A DNA stretch of 64,000 bases from Sphingomonas oligoaromativorans. Lineage in GTDB: Bacteria; Pseudomonadota; Alphaproteobacteria; Sphingomonadales; Sphingomonadaceae. Under the pieces are notes generated by a model. It saw only the letters and a program-made list of their open reading frames with translations. It had not been told where the DNA came from and made no database searches. The position numbers and the translations under genes are program-made. Of the stretch, positions 28,763 through 40,796 are shown in pieces. The stretch's first letter is position 1. Each line of letters opens with the position of its first letter. The stretch covers positions 62,001 to 126,000 of the forward strand of contig NZ_JAASQK010000007.1 of NCBI RefSeq assembly GCF_011762195.1, in the 5' to 3' direction.

Positions 28763-29692
28763 TCAGAGCTTGGAGGTCAGCTCCGGCACGATCGTGAACA
28801 GATCGCCGACGAGGCCGATATCCGCCACCTGGAAGATGGGGGCGTCCTCATCCTTGTTGATGGCGATGATCGTCTTCGAGTCCTTCATGCCGGCGAGGTG
28901 CTGGATCGCACCCGAGATGCCGACCGCGACATAGACTTCAGGCGCCACGATCTTGCCGGTCTGGCCGACCTGATAGTCGTTGGGCACATAGCCCGCGTCG
29001 ACCGCCGCGCGCGACGCGCCGACGGCGGCGCCGAGCTTGTCGGCGAGCGGCTCGATCACCGAGTGGAAATTCTCGCTGCTGGCGAGCGCACGGCCACCCG
29101 AGACGATCACCTTGGCCGAGGTCAGCTCCGGGCGCTCCGACTTGCTGATTTCTGCACCGACGAACTTGGAGCCTTCGCCCGAAGTCGCGGCCGACACCGC
29201 CTCGATCGCGCCCGAACCGCCATCCTTGGCCGCCTTCTCGAAGGCCGTGCCGCGGACGGTGATGACGAGCTTGGCGTCGTTCGACTTGACCGTCGCGATC
29301 GCGTTGCCGGCATAGATCGGGCGGGTGAAGGTCTTGTCGCCCTCGACCGAGAGGATGTCGCTGACCTGCATCACGTCGAGCAGGGCGGCCACGCGCGGCG
29401 CGATATTCTTGGCCGTAGAGGTGGCCGGCGCGACGAACGCGTCGTGGTGGCCCATCAGCTCGACGATCAGCGGCGCCACCGCCTCCGGCAGCGCATGGGC
29501 ATAGGCCGCATTGTCCGCGACATGCACCTTGCCGACGCCGGCGATCTTCGCCGCCGCTTCCGCCACGCCGCCGACGCCTTCGCCGGCCACGAGCAGATGC
29601 ACCTCGCCCAGCTTCGCCGCCGCGGTGACGGCGGAGAGGGTGGCGTCCTTCAGGGCACCGCCTTCATGCTCGACCCAAACCAGCGTCTTCAT
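28763..29692 (-). CDS. etfA: Electron transfer flavoprotein alpha subunit
   Basis: A 309-residue FAD-binding subunit of the ETF that carries electrons from acyl-CoA and other dehydrogenases to ETF-quinone oxidoreductase. The C-terminal FAD-binding domain is intact: [75 protein letters not shown]. The ATG overlaps the etfB stop by 4 bp. The N-terminal domain pairs with EtfB. No ETF dehydrogenase gene is nearby. Confidence 0.97.
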   Translation of the reverse strand: MKTLVWVEHEGGALKDATLSAVTAAAKLGEVHLLVAGEGVGGVAEAAAKIAGVGKVHVADNAAYAHALPEAVAPLIVELMGHHDAFVAPATSTAKNIAPRVAALLDVMQVSDILSVEGDKTFTRPIYAGNAIATVKSNDAKLVITVRGTAFEKAAKDGGSGAIEAVSAATSGEGSKFVGAEISKSERPELTSAKVIVSGGRALASSENFHSVIEPLADKLGAAVGASRAAVDAGYVPNDYQVGQTGKIVAPEVYVAVGISGAIQHLAGMKDSKTIIAINKDEDAPIFQVADIGLVGDLFTIVPELTSKL

Positions 29693-30438
29693 GCCGCCAC
29701 TCCCAGAGCCTTGAGCTTCGCAACCAGTTCATCGACATCGGCCACCTTGATGCCGGCCGAGCGCTTCGGCGGCTCGGCGACGGTGAGCGTCTCCAGACGC
29801 GGCGCGATGTCCACGCCATAGTCGGCCGGGGTCTTCGCCGCGAGCGGCTTGGACTTGGCCTTCATGATGTTGGGCAGCGACGCATAGCGCGGCTCGTTCA
29901 GGCGAAGATCGGTGGTGATGATCGCTGGAATGGTGAGCGCCACGGTCTCCAGACCGCCATCGACTTCGCGGGTCACGGTGACGGTATCGCCCGACACCTC
30001 GACCTTGGACGCGAAGGTGCCCTGCGGACGGCCCATCAGCGCCGCCAGCATCTGGCCGGTCTGGTTGCTGTCGTCGTCGATCGCCTGCTTGCCGAGGATC
30101 ACCAGACCCGGCTGCTCCTCGTCGGCGACCGCCTTCAGGAGCTTGGCCACGCCGAGCGGCTCGACCGTCTCGTCGGTCTGGATCAGGATCGCGCGATCCG
30201 CGCCCATGGCGAGCGCGGTGCGGCAGGTTTCCTGCGCCTTGGCCGGCCCGATCGACACGACCACCACCTCGGTCGCCACGCCCTTTTCCTTGAGGCGGAT
30301 GGCTTCCTCGACCGCGATCTCGTCGAACGGGTTCATCGACATCTTGACGTTGGCAAGATCAACGCCCGTGCCGTCCATCTTCACCCGCGGCTTCACGTTG
30401 TAATCGATCACCCGCTTCACGGGGACGAGAACCTTCAT
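29689..30438 (-). CDS. etfB: Electron transfer flavoprotein beta subunit
   Basis: The 249-residue subunit begins [20 protein letters not shown] and carries the AMP-binding and EtfA-contact segments [34 protein letters not shown]-like and [22 protein letters not shown]. The start at 30438 is preceded by AGGAGAG and matches the family; a longer ORF start at 30528 is not used. sucC lies 46 bp upstream on the same strand, so sucC-etfB-etfA may share a transcript. Confidence 0.97.
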   Translation of the reverse strand: MKVLVPVKRVIDYNVKPRVKMDGTGVDLANVKMSMNPFDEIAVEEAIRLKEKGVATEVVVVSIGPAKAQETCRTALAMGADRAILIQTDETVEPLGVAKLLKAVADEEQPGLVILGKQAIDDDSNQTGQMLAALMGRPQGTFASKVEVSGDTVTVTREVDGGLETVALTIPAIITTDLRLNEPRYASLPNIMKAKSKPLAAKTPADYGVDIAPRLETLTVAEPPKRSAGIKVADVDELVAKLKALGVAA

Positions 30439-30484
30439 GTTTCTCTCCTTGGTATTCTGATGGGCGGCCCGGACGTTTCTTGCC

Positions 30485-31684
30485 TCAGGCCGCCTGCTTG
30501 ACCTCGGCGACGATCTTGCGGGCGGCATCGCCCAGATCGTCGGCCGCCACGATCGGCAGGCCCGAATTGCCGAGGATGGCCTTGCCCTGCTCGACGTTCG
30601 TGCCTTCGAGGCGCACGACCAGCGGCACCGACAGGTTCACTTCCTTGGCGGCCGCGATGATGCCTTCCGCGATGATGTCGCAGCGCATGATGCCGCCGAA
30701 GATGTTGACGAGGATGCCCTTCACGGCCGGATCGCTCAGGATGATCTTGAACGCCTCGGTCACCTTCTCCTTCGAGGCGCCGCCGCCGACGTCGAGGAAG
30801 TTGGCCGGGAACGCGCCGTTGAGCTTGATGATGTCCATCGTCGCCATGGCGAGGCCGGCGCCGTTCACCATGCAGCCGATGTCGCCGTCGAGTTTGATGT
30901 AGGCGAGGTCATGCTTGGACGCCTCGACCTCGGCCGGATCTTCCTCGGTCTCGTCGCGGAGCTCGAGGATGTCCTTGTGGCGGAACAGCGCGTTCGAATC
31001 GAACGACACCTTGGCGTCGAGGACGAGCAGCTTGCCGTCCACGGTCTCGACCAGCGGGTTCACTTCCAGCATCGACATGTCGGTGGCGAGGAAGGCGGTG
31101 TAGAGCTGCTGCGCGAGCTTCTGCGCCTGCTTGGCGAGATCGCCCGAGAGCTTGAGCGCGAAGGCCACGGCGCGGCCATGGTGCGGCATGAAGCCTTCGG
31201 CCGGATCGATCGTGATCGTCTCGATCTTCTCGGGCGTGTCATGGGCGACCGCCTCGATGTCCATGCCGCCCTCGGTCGAGACGACCATGGCGATACGGCC
31301 GGTCGCGCGATCGACCAGCATCGAGAGATAATATTCCTTGGCGATGTCGGCGCCGTCGGTGACGTAGAGGCGGTTCACCTGCTTGCCATGCTCGCCGGTC
31401 TGCACCGTCACGAGCGTGTTGCCGAGCATCTCGGTCGCCGCCGCGCGCACGTCGTCGAGCGACTTGGTGAGGCGCACGCCGCCCTTGGCGTCGGCCGGCA
31501 GTTCCTTGAACTTGCCCTTGCCGCGGCCGCCCGCGTGAATCTGCGCCTTCACGACATAGAGCGGCCCAGGCAGCTTGCCGGCGGCGGCCACCGCCTCGTC
31601 CACCGACATCGCGGCGTGACCGGCAGGAACGGCGACGCCGAACTTCGCGAGCAGTTCCTTGGCCTGATATTCGTGGATGTTCAT
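30485..31684 (-). CDS. sucC: Succinyl-CoA ligase (ADP-forming) beta subunit
   Basis: A 399-residue TCA-cycle subunit with an ATP-grasp N-terminal domain ([33 protein letters not shown]) and the C-terminal CoA-ligase domain ([33 protein letters not shown]). The start at 31684 gives the invariant family N-terminus. The partner subunit gene sucD is not in this region, so the subunits are encoded apart. The 88-bp upstream gap should hold its promoter. Confidence 0.97.
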   Translation of the reverse strand: MNIHEYQAKELLAKFGVAVPAGHAAMSVDEAVAAAGKLPGPLYVVKAQIHAGGRGKGKFKELPADAKGGVRLTKSLDDVRAAATEMLGNTLVTVQTGEHGKQVNRLYVTDGADIAKEYYLSMLVDRATGRIAMVVSTEGGMDIEAVAHDTPEKIETITIDPAEGFMPHHGRAVAFALKLSGDLAKQAQKLAQQLYTAFLATDMSMLEVNPLVETVDGKLLVLDAKVSFDSNALFRHKDILELRDETEEDPAEVEASKHDLAYIKLDGDIGCMVNGAGLAMATMDIIKLNGAFPANFLDVGGGASKEKVTEAFKIILSDPAVKGILVNIFGGIMRCDIIAEGIIAAAKEVNLSVPLVVRLEGTNVEQGKAILGNSGLPIVAADDLGDAARKIVAEVKQAA

Positions 31685-31772
31685 GGGAGGCGGCTCCTGT
31701 CTCAAGGTTTCCGTTAACGGCAATTGACGCGAACGTAAAGTCCGTGCCCGGCGCCGTTTGGGAGGCCCCCTA

Positions 31773-32102
31773 TCACCCTGCGATGGCGCAGCCCAGCCCT
31801 GCGCGCGTCACAACCGACACGATATGCGGATTATTCAGTGCATGAAGCCGGTAGGTCAGCTCGTCGAAGCTCAGCGCACCGGGATGCTCGCGCGGCAGCC
31901 TGGCGACGCGGTTGAGTTCCTTCAGCTCCGAAGTGTCGAGCTTGTGGACCAGCTTGTCGGCCATGCAGCCGGCCATGTGCGGCTTGACGCCGGCGGCGAT
32001 CAGCTTGTCGCGGACCCTGGCTTCGGGCGAGACGGTCGAGCAGCCGGCGAGCAGGCCCGCGAGCGCGAGCGAGGCGGCAAAAAAGGAGGCGGAGCGTTTC
32101 AT
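31773..32102 (-). CDS. Small predicted lipoprotein
   Basis: A 109-residue protein with a lipoprotein signal peptide: [21 protein letters not shown], cleavage before Cys21 in an LAGC lipobox. The mature part holds paired cysteines (MAGCMADK and GLGCAIAG) that might form a disulfide. The start is chosen for the signal peptide; a much longer reading frame upstream is an artefact. No function is recognised. It lies 62 bp after the GNAT gene on the same strand. Confidence 0.75.
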   Translation of the reverse strand: MKRSASFFAASLALAGLLAGCSTVSPEARVRDKLIAAGVKPHMAGCMADKLVHKLDTSELKELNRVARLPREHPGALSFDELTYRLHALNNPHIVSVVTRAGLGCAIAG

Positions 32103-32164
32103 CCGGGCGATCAACAAGGATCGCGATGAGCCTTCGCTGAACGCCCGATTCGCGAGCGGAGCCC

Positions 32165-32704
32165 TCAGCCGTGCCATTCCTCGGCGAGCAGGCCGTAGAT
32201 CAGCGAATCCCGGATGCCGATATGCGTGTGCCACTCGCCGCGCAGCCGCCCCTCCAGCCGGAAGCCCAGCCGCTCCAGCAGCGCGACCGAGCCGCGATTG
32301 TCGGGATCGGTGTCGGCGAAGACGCGGCGCTGCCCCTCGGCGAAGAGCTGGCCGATCACGCCTTTCACCGCCTCCTGCGCGATGCCCTGCCCCTGCGCCT
32401 CGGGGACGAGCAGATAGCCGATCTCCGACACGCCGCCCTGCCGCTTCTCGCCGGCGGCGACGAAGCCGAGCGCGCGATCCTCTCCCGGTCGGGTGATCGC
32501 CCAGCTCCGCCACGGATCGCCCGCGCCCACCGCGAAGTCGGCGCGCACATCCTCCACGGTCGTGTAGGGCGCGCGCGACCACCAGGTCATCACCGCCGGA
32601 TCGGAAAGCGCGGGGAAGAGCGCCTCGGCATCCTCGGGCAGGCGACCGCGCAGCCGGAGCCGCCCGGTCGTCAGGACGGGAAGGGCCGCCCGGCCGGGCG
32701 TCAC
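32165..32704 (-). CDS. GNAT-family N-acetyltransferase (RimJ/RimL-like)
   Basis: A 179-residue acetyltransferase of the ribosomal-protein/antibiotic-type GNAT family. The N-terminal LTTGRLRLRGRLPEDAEALFPALSDPAVM and the acetyl-CoA region EIGYLLVPEAQGQGIAQEAVKGVIGQLFAEG with the later NRGSVALLERLGFRLEGRLRGEW are standard. The start overlaps the end of the LOG gene (4 bp). The acetyl acceptor is unknown. Confidence 0.88.
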   Translation of the reverse strand: MTPGRAALPVLTTGRLRLRGRLPEDAEALFPALSDPAVMTWWSRAPYTTVEDVRADFAVGAGDPWRSWAITRPGEDRALGFVAAGEKRQGGVSEIGYLLVPEAQGQGIAQEAVKGVIGQLFAEGQRRVFADTDPDNRGSVALLERLGFRLEGRLRGEWHTHIGIRDSLIYGLLAEEWHG

Positions 32705-33282
32705 AGATCCCTGGCCTTCATGGCGAAGATCGTCCGGTGCGGCTGATACTCCGCCATGCGGGCGAGCAGGTCGTCGAGATCGTCGCTCGCGATCAGCAGG
32801 CCCCGGTGCTGGGCTCGCACGAAGCCGACCTCGCCCATCTTCGCCCAGAACTCCAGCAGCCCGTCATAATAGCCCGCGACGTTGAGCAGGCCGACCGGCT
32901 TGGCGTGATAGCCGAGCTGCGCCCAGCTCATCGCCTCCCACAGCTCGTCCATGGTGCCGGTGCCGCCGGGGATGGTGACGAAGCCGTCGGAAAGGTCGGT
33001 GAAGGCCTGCTTCCTCTGGTGCATCGTCTCGACGACGTGCAGCTCGGTGCAGCCCTTGTGCGCCACCTCGGCGTCGACCAGCGCGGTCGGGATCACGCCG
33101 ATCACCTCGCCGCCGGCCTCCAGCGTCGCATCGGCGACGGCGCCCATCAGGCCGAGCCGCCCGCCGCCATAGACGAGGCCGATGCCGCGCTCCGCAAAGC
33201 TGCGCCCGACGGCGCGGGCGCATTCGATGTAGCGGGGATCGGCGGGAGTGGCGGAGCCGCAATAGACGGCGAGGCGCTTCAT
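32701..33282 (-). CDS. LOG-family protein (nucleoside 5'-monophosphate phosphoribohydrolase-like)
   Basis: A 193-residue Rossmann-like protein with both LOG motifs: GGGRLGLMGAVAD and PGGTGTMDELWEAM. Plant LOG enzymes release cytokinins from ribotides; bacterial homologues hydrolyse AMP-like nucleotides. It starts MKRLAVYCGSATPADPRYI and lies 14 bp after crtI on the same strand. A role in nucleotide salvage is likely; cytokinin formation cannot be read from sequence alone. Confidence 0.9.
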   Translation of the reverse strand: MKRLAVYCGSATPADPRYIECARAVGRSFAERGIGLVYGGGRLGLMGAVADATLEAGGEVIGVIPTALVDAEVAHKGCTELHVVETMHQRKQAFTDLSDGFVTIPGGTGTMDELWEAMSWAQLGYHAKPVGLLNVAGYYDGLLEFWAKMGEVGFVRAQHRGLLIASDDLDDLLARMAEYQPHRTIFAMKARDL

Positions 33283-33296
33283 GATGTGTCAGTCCT

Positions 33297-34781
33297 TCAG
33301 GATCGGCGGAGATCGTCGAGCATCAGCGTGGCGGTCGCCTTGGCGGAGCCGACCACGCCGGGGATTCCCGCACCCGGATGGGTGGCGGCGCCGACGAAAT
33401 AGAGATTGGGGATGCGGTCGTCACGGTTGTGGACGCGGAAGAAGGCGGATTGGGTCAGCACGGGCTCGAGGCTGAAGGCCGAGCCGAGATGCGCGTTGTA
33501 ATCGCCCGCGAAATCGCGCGGTGTGTAGTGGAAGCGCGTCACCAGCCGCTCGCGCAGGCCGGGGATCAGCCGCGCCTCGAGATGATCGAGGATGCGATCG
33601 GCGAGGATCGGGCCGATCTCGTCCCACTCGATCGGCAGCTTGCCGAGATGCGGCACGGGCGCGAGCGCATGGAAGGTCGAACAACCCTCGGGCGCCAGCG
33701 CCGGGTCGGTGACGGTCGGGTGGTGGAGATAGAGCGCGAAGTCGCGCGGCAGCACGCCATGGTCGAAAATGTCGGCGAGCAGCCCCTGATAGCGCGGCCC
33801 GAACAGGATCGAATGATGGGGTATGCCGGGGAAGGTGCCCCTGATCCCGAAATGGACGAGGAACATCGAAGGCGAGAATCGCTTGTCCTGAAGCGCGCGC
33901 GCCGCGCGCTGGCCGCGGGTCGAATGGCCGATCAGGTCGCGATAGCTGTGGACCGCGTCGGCGTTGGAGGCGACCGCATCGAACGGCGCGCTCCATCCGC
34001 TCCGGCAGGCAAGGCCGGTCACCCGGTCGCCGAGCGTGTCGATCGCCACTACCGGATCACCGAGGCGTACCGTGCCGCCCAGCCGCTCGAAATGGGCGAC
34101 CATGCCCCGCACCAGCGCATGGGTGCCGCCGCGCGGAAACCAGATCCCGCTTTCGCGCTCCAGCTTGTGGATCAGCGCATAAATCGCGCTCGCGCTCATC
34201 GGATTGCCGCCGATCAGCAGCGTGTGGAAGCTGAGCGCCTGCCGCAGATGCTCGTCCTTCACGAAGGACGACACGATCGAATAGACCGAGCGCCACGCCT
34301 GACTCTTCACGAGCTGGGGGGCGGCCTTCACCATCGTCCTGAAATCGAGGAAGGCCGTGGTGCCGAGCTTGCGATAGCCCTGCTCGTAAACCTCGCCGGC
34401 ATAATCGAGGAAACGGCGATAGCCGGCCACATCCTCGGGGTTCAGCATCGCGATCTGGCGGGTGAGCGCGGCATCGTCGTTGGAATAGTCGAAGCTCGTG
34501 CCGTCGGGCCACATCAGCCTGTAGAAGGGCGAGACGGGCAGCAGCTCGACATCCTCGCCGATCTCGCGGCCGGACAGGCGCCAGAGCTCGGCCAGGCAAT
34601 CGGGATCGGTGATGACGGTCGGCCCGGCGTCGAAGGTGAAGCCGTCCTTCTCCCAGGCGTAGGCGCGCCCGCCCGCCTTGTCGCGCGCCTCGACGAGGGT
34701 GGTCGCGATGCCCGCCGATTGCAGGCGGATGGCGAGCGCCAGCCCGCCGAACCCCGCCCCGATCACCGCCGCCGTCTTCAT
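33297..34781 (-). CDS. crtI: Phytoene desaturase CrtI
   Basis: A 494-residue FAD-dependent enzyme. The dinucleotide-binding site AAVIGAGFGGLALAIRLQSAGI is at residues 4-25, followed by ARDKAGGRAYAWEKDGFTFDAGPTVITDP. The C-terminal part FFRVHNRDDRIPNLYFVGAATHPGAGIPGVVGSAKATATLML is typical of bacterial CrtI, which desaturates phytoene to lycopene or neurosporene in carotenoid synthesis. The start at 34781 gives the family N-terminus; a longer form starts at 34811. No other crt gene is in the window, although sphingomonads commonly make nostoxanthin-type pigments. Confidence 0.93.
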   Translation of the reverse strand: MKTAAVIGAGFGGLALAIRLQSAGIATTLVEARDKAGGRAYAWEKDGFTFDAGPTVITDPDCLAELWRLSGREIGEDVELLPVSPFYRLMWPDGTSFDYSNDDAALTRQIAMLNPEDVAGYRRFLDYAGEVYEQGYRKLGTTAFLDFRTMVKAAPQLVKSQAWRSVYSIVSSFVKDEHLRQALSFHTLLIGGNPMSASAIYALIHKLERESGIWFPRGGTHALVRGMVAHFERLGGTVRLGDPVVAIDTLGDRVTGLACRSGWSAPFDAVASNADAVHSYRDLIGHSTRGQRAARALQDKRFSPSMFLVHFGIRGTFPGIPHHSILFGPRYQGLLADIFDHGVLPRDFALYLHHPTVTDPALAPEGCSTFHALAPVPHLGKLPIEWDEIGPILADRILDHLEARLIPGLRERLVTRFHYTPRDFAGDYNAHLGSAFSLEPVLTQSAFFRVHNRDDRIPNLYFVGAATHPGAGIPGVVGSAKATATLMLDDLRRS

Positions 34782-35000
34782 CCGCACCGCATCCCTTACG
34801 CCGGCGACCATCGCCCCATGGCCGCCTTCACCGCCCGCCCGCCACTATCCGGGCCTTGTCCCGCGCTGTCGAGTGACTCGCGTAAAAGCGCCGGATCGGG
34901 GATTCGTCCAGTCGGTAGAATCGTTCGGACACGCGATCGGATGGGCCAGCAACCGGCCGGGGCCGTGCGCGCATTCCTGCGAGAAGTCATGGGGAAGGTA

Positions 35001-35076
<76 letters not shown>

Positions 35077-35223
35077 ACACCGTCGTTCGGCGATTTGGTG
35101 TTCGCCGTCGGGAGCGGCCCCCTAGCAAGCGAATCGGGCTTTGTCTCCATCCAATTTTCATCCGGCCGCGATTTTTCTCGGGAAGGCGCCAAAAAGCGGC
35201 GTGGCCAATCCCGCCGCGAAGGG

Positions 35224-35667
35224 TCAGCGGCAGCGCACCTCGCCCTTGTCGACCGAATGGCCGAGCAACCCGCCACCGCCCGCGCCGAGCAGCGTGCCGA
35301 GCAATCCGCCGCCACCAAGGATCGCGCCCAGCGCCGCGCCCGCCACCGCGCCGACGACGAGGCCGGTCGTTCCATCGGAGCGCTTGCAGTAATAGCGCCC
35401 GTCATCGCCGCGATAGACCCGGTCGTCGCGCGAGAGCGAGCGTCCATCGCCCCGCTCCTCGCGATAGTCGCGTGCCGGATCATAGCCGGGCGGGGGCGCA
35501 GCCGCGTCCCGTCCATCATAGCCGGGCCCCGCCGGAGGGGGCGGGGGTTCGTTATAGCCGCGCCGGTCGTCATAGCCGTGGCCATGATCGCGCGGCGCCA
35601 CACAGCCGGCCATCGAAGTCATCATCGAGAGCGCGACCAGCCCCGCCATCGGACGTTTCATGTCCAT
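35224..35667 (-). CDS. Glycine-zipper outer-membrane lipoprotein-like protein
   Basis: A 147-residue protein with an N-terminal lipoprotein-like signal (MKRPMAGLVALSMMTSMAGC, Cys22), a long proline/arginine/aspartate-rich middle part, and a C-terminal glycine-zipper pair (GLVVGAVAGAALGAILGGGGLLGTLLGAGGGGLLG, residues about 102-136). Such glycine-zipper proteins (Pfam 2TM type, SlyB-like) lie in the outer membrane. The ATG at 35667 has AGGAGG five bases upstream. Function is not established. Confidence 0.82.
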   Translation of the reverse strand: MDMKRPMAGLVALSMMTSMAGCVAPRDHGHGYDDRRGYNEPPPPPAGPGYDGRDAAAPPPGYDPARDYREERGDGRSLSRDDRVYRGDDGRYYCKRSDGTTGLVVGAVAGAALGAILGGGGLLGTLLGAGGGGLLGHSVDKGEVRCR

Positions 35668-35800
35668 TCGTCCCTCCTCGTTTCGCCCGCATCAAGCCGG
35701 CGGCGATCCGAACAACGCCGGATCGGCCCCTTTGTCTCCGATGCCGCCCGGCCGGACGCACGCCCCCTTTGCGTGGGGGCCGGCGTTGGTCTATGAGAGG

Positions 35801-35903
35801 GGCTTCCCCGGGGGGCCGCTGACACGCGGCTGAGAGGCGGGCGTTGAAGCCCGCGACCCGTCGAACCTGATCCGGTTGACACCGGCGGAGGGAGGGAGCG
35901 GCC
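35801..35903 (+). promoter_or_regulatory. TPP (THI-box) riboswitch
   Basis: The conserved elements are in order: CGGGGGGCC, CTGAGAGG with the pyrophosphate-pocket GCTGAGA, an extra P3a hairpin GCGGGC-GTTGAA-GCCCGC, ACCCGTCGAACCTGATCCGGTT, then the GGAGGGAG closing region. A P1-type pairing of CTTCC (35803-35807) with GGGAG (35894-35898) closes it. It controls the membrane gene at 35938 and thiC when thiamine diphosphate binds. Confidence 0.92.
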
Positions 35904-35924
35904 ACGCACTCCCCTTCCGTTTGA

Positions 35925-38228
<2,304 letters not shown>

Positions 38229-38233
38229 GGCTT

Positions 38234-38626
38234 ATGCGGCGACAGTTGATCGGATCGGCTGTCGCCGCGCTTCTCGCGGCGACGCCAGCGGTTCATGCGA
38301 TGAAACCCGATTTCTCGGCCGTCCAGAGCCACGATGCTGCAAAGGCGCTTGCGGTCGAGGGCAAGCTCGTGGCGATTCTGCTGTTCCCGGCCGAGCTCGG
38401 TGGACAGGATGTCGAGGCGAATCGCGTTTATGTGACACCCGAGGCCGCACAGGCGCGAGCTTCGGCGGTCGCGAGTCTCATCCGCATGGTCCAGCAAGGT
38501 GCTGTCGACAAGATGAACGTCATCCCCATCTACAAGGGCAAGAGCTTCATTCCGGCGACGATCGAGATGAAGGCGTCCAACAGCAAGACGGGCGGCCATT
38601 TCGATCAGCAGATCGTCGTCTGGTAA
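38234..38626 (+). CDS. Small predicted secreted protein after thiC
   Basis: A 130-residue protein with an N-terminal signal-like segment (MRRQLIGSAVAALLAATPAVHA) and the central motif KLVAILLFPAELGGQDVEANRVYVTPE. It starts 5 bp after thiC on the same strand and could be read through from the thiC transcript. Codon use looks somewhat less GC-rich than in thiC. No known family is recognised, and a link to thiamine metabolism is not supported by sequence. Confidence 0.6.
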   Translation: MRRQLIGSAVAALLAATPAVHAMKPDFSAVQSHDAAKALAVEGKLVAILLFPAELGGQDVEANRVYVTPEAAQARASAVASLIRMVQQGAVDKMNVIPIYKGKSFIPATIEMKASNSKTGGHFDQQIVVW

Positions 38627-38648
38627 TCGCGGCCGGCGCCTTCCGCCT

Positions 38649-39356
38649 TCACACCCCCGGCAAAGCCCAATCGATCGGCTTCAGCCCCCGGCTCTCCAGA
38701 AACGCATTCGTCTTGGAGAAATGCCGGCACCCGAGAAAGCCGTTATGCGCCGAAAGCGGCGACGGATGCGCCGCCTTCAGCACCAGATGCCGCCCGCCCT
38801 GCTCGACCGACTGGATGAACCCCGCCTTCTTCTGCGCGTAGCTGCCCCACAGCAGGAACACGACCGGTTCCTCCTTCGCCGCCACCAGCCGGATCACCGC
38901 ATCGGTGAACTTCTCCCAGCCGCGATCGCGGTGCGAGGCGGCGAGGCCCATCTCCACCGTCAGCACCGAGTTCAGCAGCAGCACGCCCTGCTTCGCCCAA
39001 TGCTCCAGAAAGCCGTGCGAAGGCCGCGCGATGCCGAGATCGCTGTCCAGCTCCTTGTAGATGTTGACGAGGCTCGGCGGCGGCCGCACGCCCGGCTGCA
39101 CCGAGAAGCACAGGCCATGCGCCTGCCCCTCGCCATGATAGGGATCTTGCCCCAGGATCACGACGCGCACCTGGTCGAGCGGGGTGAGGTCCAGCGCGCG
39201 GAACCATTCGCCGCCCTTGGGGAAGATGCGCTTGCCGGATGCCTTCTCGGCGACGAGGAACTGCTTCAGCGCCGCCATATAGGGGCTGGCGAACTCCTGC
39301 CCGAGCGGCTCGCGCCAGCTTTCGTGCAGCTTCACCGCCTGCGCTTCTCCGCCCAT
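38649..39356 (-). CDS. ung: Uracil-DNA glycosylase Ung
   Basis: A 235-residue enzyme that removes uracil from DNA. The catalytic site [22 protein letters not shown] with the essential Asp, the uracil-pocket [10 protein letters not shown] with its Asn, and the C-terminal loop [22 protein letters not shown] are all present. The start at 39356 ([14 protein letters not shown]) is the most likely; the upstream in-frame extension is unlike the family. It is convergent with the gene at 38234. Confidence 0.96.
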   Translation of the reverse strand: MGGEAQAVKLHESWREPLGQEFASPYMAALKQFLVAEKASGKRIFPKGGEWFRALDLTPLDQVRVVILGQDPYHGEGQAHGLCFSVQPGVRPPPSLVNIYKELDSDLGIARPSHGFLEHWAKQGVLLLNSVLTVEMGLAASHRDRGWEKFTDAVIRLVAAKEEPVVFLLWGSYAQKKAGFIQSVEQGGRHLVLKAAHPSPLSAHNGFLGCRHFSKTNAFLESRGLKPIDWALPGV

Positions 39357-39423
39357 GCCGCTCCTCCTGTGCCGGCCCGCGGATGTGCGCAAGCGCGCGG
39401 CCTCCGTCAATCGGGGAGGGGGC

Positions 39424-39849
39424 TCAGCGGGTGCGTTTGGGCGGCGGGCGCAGGCGGCAGATCGCGCGCACCGCCATCTCGCCGGTGGTGCCGGGGGTCG
39501 CCGGGCCGAGCCGCGCGATCGCCGCGGTCGGGCTCTCGCGGGCATCGGCGACGAGGCTGCCGTCGGGGCGCAGCGTCACCTGCTCGAGCGTGGTGCTGAG
39601 CCCGCGCGCGCAGTCGACCGCGTCGAGATGCCGCTCCACCACTGTGCCGTCGGGCCGGGGCTCGGCCAGCGTCAGCCGCCACCAGCCGCGGATGAGCCCG
39701 CCCCATGGCACGATCGAGCGCGTGTCGACCTCCACCGGGCCGCTGTCGACATGGCTGCCGACGCGCACCCAGTTTGGCCCGCGCGGCGGCCCCGCCGCCG
39801 CGATCGCGGCCGATGCCGCGCTCAGGATCAGGATCTGTGCCACCCGCAT
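39424..39849 (-). CDS. Small predicted secreted protein of unknown function
   Basis: A 141-residue protein with an N-terminal signal peptide ([22 protein letters not shown]). The mature part ([58 protein letters not shown]) resembles periplasmic or surface proteins that describe colour/acid-test type DUF domains, but no family is certain. It lies between ung and a small membrane gene; function unknown. Confidence 0.65.
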   Translation of the reverse strand: MRVAQILILSAASAAIAAAGPPRGPNWVRVGSHVDSGPVEVDTRSIVPWGGLIRGWWRLTLAEPRPDGTVVERHLDAVDCARGLSTTLEQVTLRPDGSLVADARESPTAAIARLGPATPGTTGEMAVRAICRLRPPPKRTR

Positions 39850-39915
39850 CGGACGCCCTCCCGTTGGCCGGGGCCATGACGGCCCCGCACCGATCCTAGC
39901 GCAGCGGCCCGCGCT

Positions 39916-40134
39916 TCAGAAGATGCCGTGGCCCACCGACAGGCGCACGATCCCGACGAGGATCACCAGCAGGTTGAGATTGCGCCCCCCGGTGCGGCTC
40001 GACAGCACGCCGAAGCCCAGGCCCAGCACAGCGATCGGGATGATGAGCCAGTACATCCAGCCGAACAGCGGCAGGAAGGCGACCAGCGCCCAGAGCAGCG
40101 CGACGAGACCGATCAGGATCGAGATCAGGTTCAT
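39916..40134 (-). CDS. Small membrane protein (about 72 residues)
   Basis: Starting at ATG 40134 (MNLISILIGLVALLWALVAFLPLFGWMYWLIIPIAVLGLGFGVLSS), the protein has two closely spaced hydrophobic segments followed by a basic stretch and a second short hydrophobic segment (LNLLVILVGIVRLSVG). A longer in-frame ATG at 40197 lies inside the opposite-strand promoter and is less likely. Function is unknown. Confidence 0.6.
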   Translation of the reverse strand: MNLISILIGLVALLWALVAFLPLFGWMYWLIIPIAVLGLGFGVLSSRTGGRNLNLLVILVGIVRLSVGHGIF

Positions 40135-40176
40135 GCCCACACCTATCGCGCGGGCGGGCGGCGCTGCCAAGTCCGC

Positions 40177-40206
40177 TTGACAAATGAGAACAAACATGGA
40201 ACATAA
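40177..40206 (+). promoter_or_regulatory. Candidate promoter with LexA-type SOS box
   Basis: TTGACA (40177-40182) is a consensus -35, and ACATAA (40201-40206) is a weak -10 with 18-bp spacing. Between them GAACAAACATGGAAC (40188-40202) matches the alphaproteobacterial LexA operator GAAC-N7-GAAC. It could therefore repress the gene starting at 40238 until DNA damage. Confidence 0.5.
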
Positions 40207-40237
40207 GCGCCGACCGATTCAGGAAGGACAGCCGCCG

Positions 40238-40789
40238 ATGGCCATGCCTGTCGAATCCCGCCTCTATCTCTTCGCCCGCCTGCCGGACGATGTCGGCGCG
40301 CATCTGGACATATCGAACGATGTCGAGCCGGCGCTGCCGGGGCTGAATCTCGTCTCGGCGGCGCGGCGGCACATCACGATCGCGCGGCTCAGCGAAATCG
40401 ACGCGCCGGAGGATCATGCGATCGCGCTCACCCGCTGGATCATGGCGACGATGCCGCCGCTCGCCTTCCATGTCGTGTTCGACGAAGTGGTGGTGAGCGC
40501 GCGCAGCACCCTGCTCAAGGCGAGCCGGCCGCTGGTCGGGGCGCTGGAATGTCAGGCGCATGTGCTCGACATGCTGCGCCATTATGGCTCCGCACCGGGC
40601 AGCGGGGCGGCGCCGGTGCCGCACGTCACGCTCGGTTACGGCGCGCGCGACGCACGCGGCGCGCGGCCGATCGACGGGATAAGCTGGCTGGTCGACGAGC
40701 TGGTGCTGGTCAGGAGCTGGCACGGGCGGACATGGCACGAGGAGCTGGGCCGCTGGCATCTGCCGGCGAAGCCCCGCGCGGTGGCGTGA
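40238..40789 (+). CDS. 2'-5' RNA ligase / phosphodiesterase-family protein
   Basis: A 183-residue protein of the 2H (two-histidine) phosphoesterase family. The two catalytic HxT motifs are visible as RHITIA (about residues 47-52) and PHVTLG (about 128-133). Members include RNA ligase LigT/ThpR and cyclic phosphodiesterases that act on RNA ends. The ATG at 40238 has AGGAAGG upstream. It lies behind a promoter with a LexA-like box, so it may belong to the SOS response. It is convergent with the FAD oxidoreductase gene. Confidence 0.85.
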   Translation: MAMPVESRLYLFARLPDDVGAHLDISNDVEPALPGLNLVSAARRHITIARLSEIDAPEDHAIALTRWIMATMPPLAFHVVFDEVVVSARSTLLKASRPLVGALECQAHVLDMLRHYGSAPGSGAAPVPHVTLGYGARDARGARPIDGISWLVDELVLVRSWHGRTWHEELGRWHLPAKPRAVA

Positions 40790-40796
40790 CGGGGCC

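Noticed and set aside
34782-35000. Possible gene in the gap between crtI and tRNA-Lys
   Set aside because: No reading frame in the 219-bp gap has a recognisable domain or ribosome site; it probably holds the crtI promoter.
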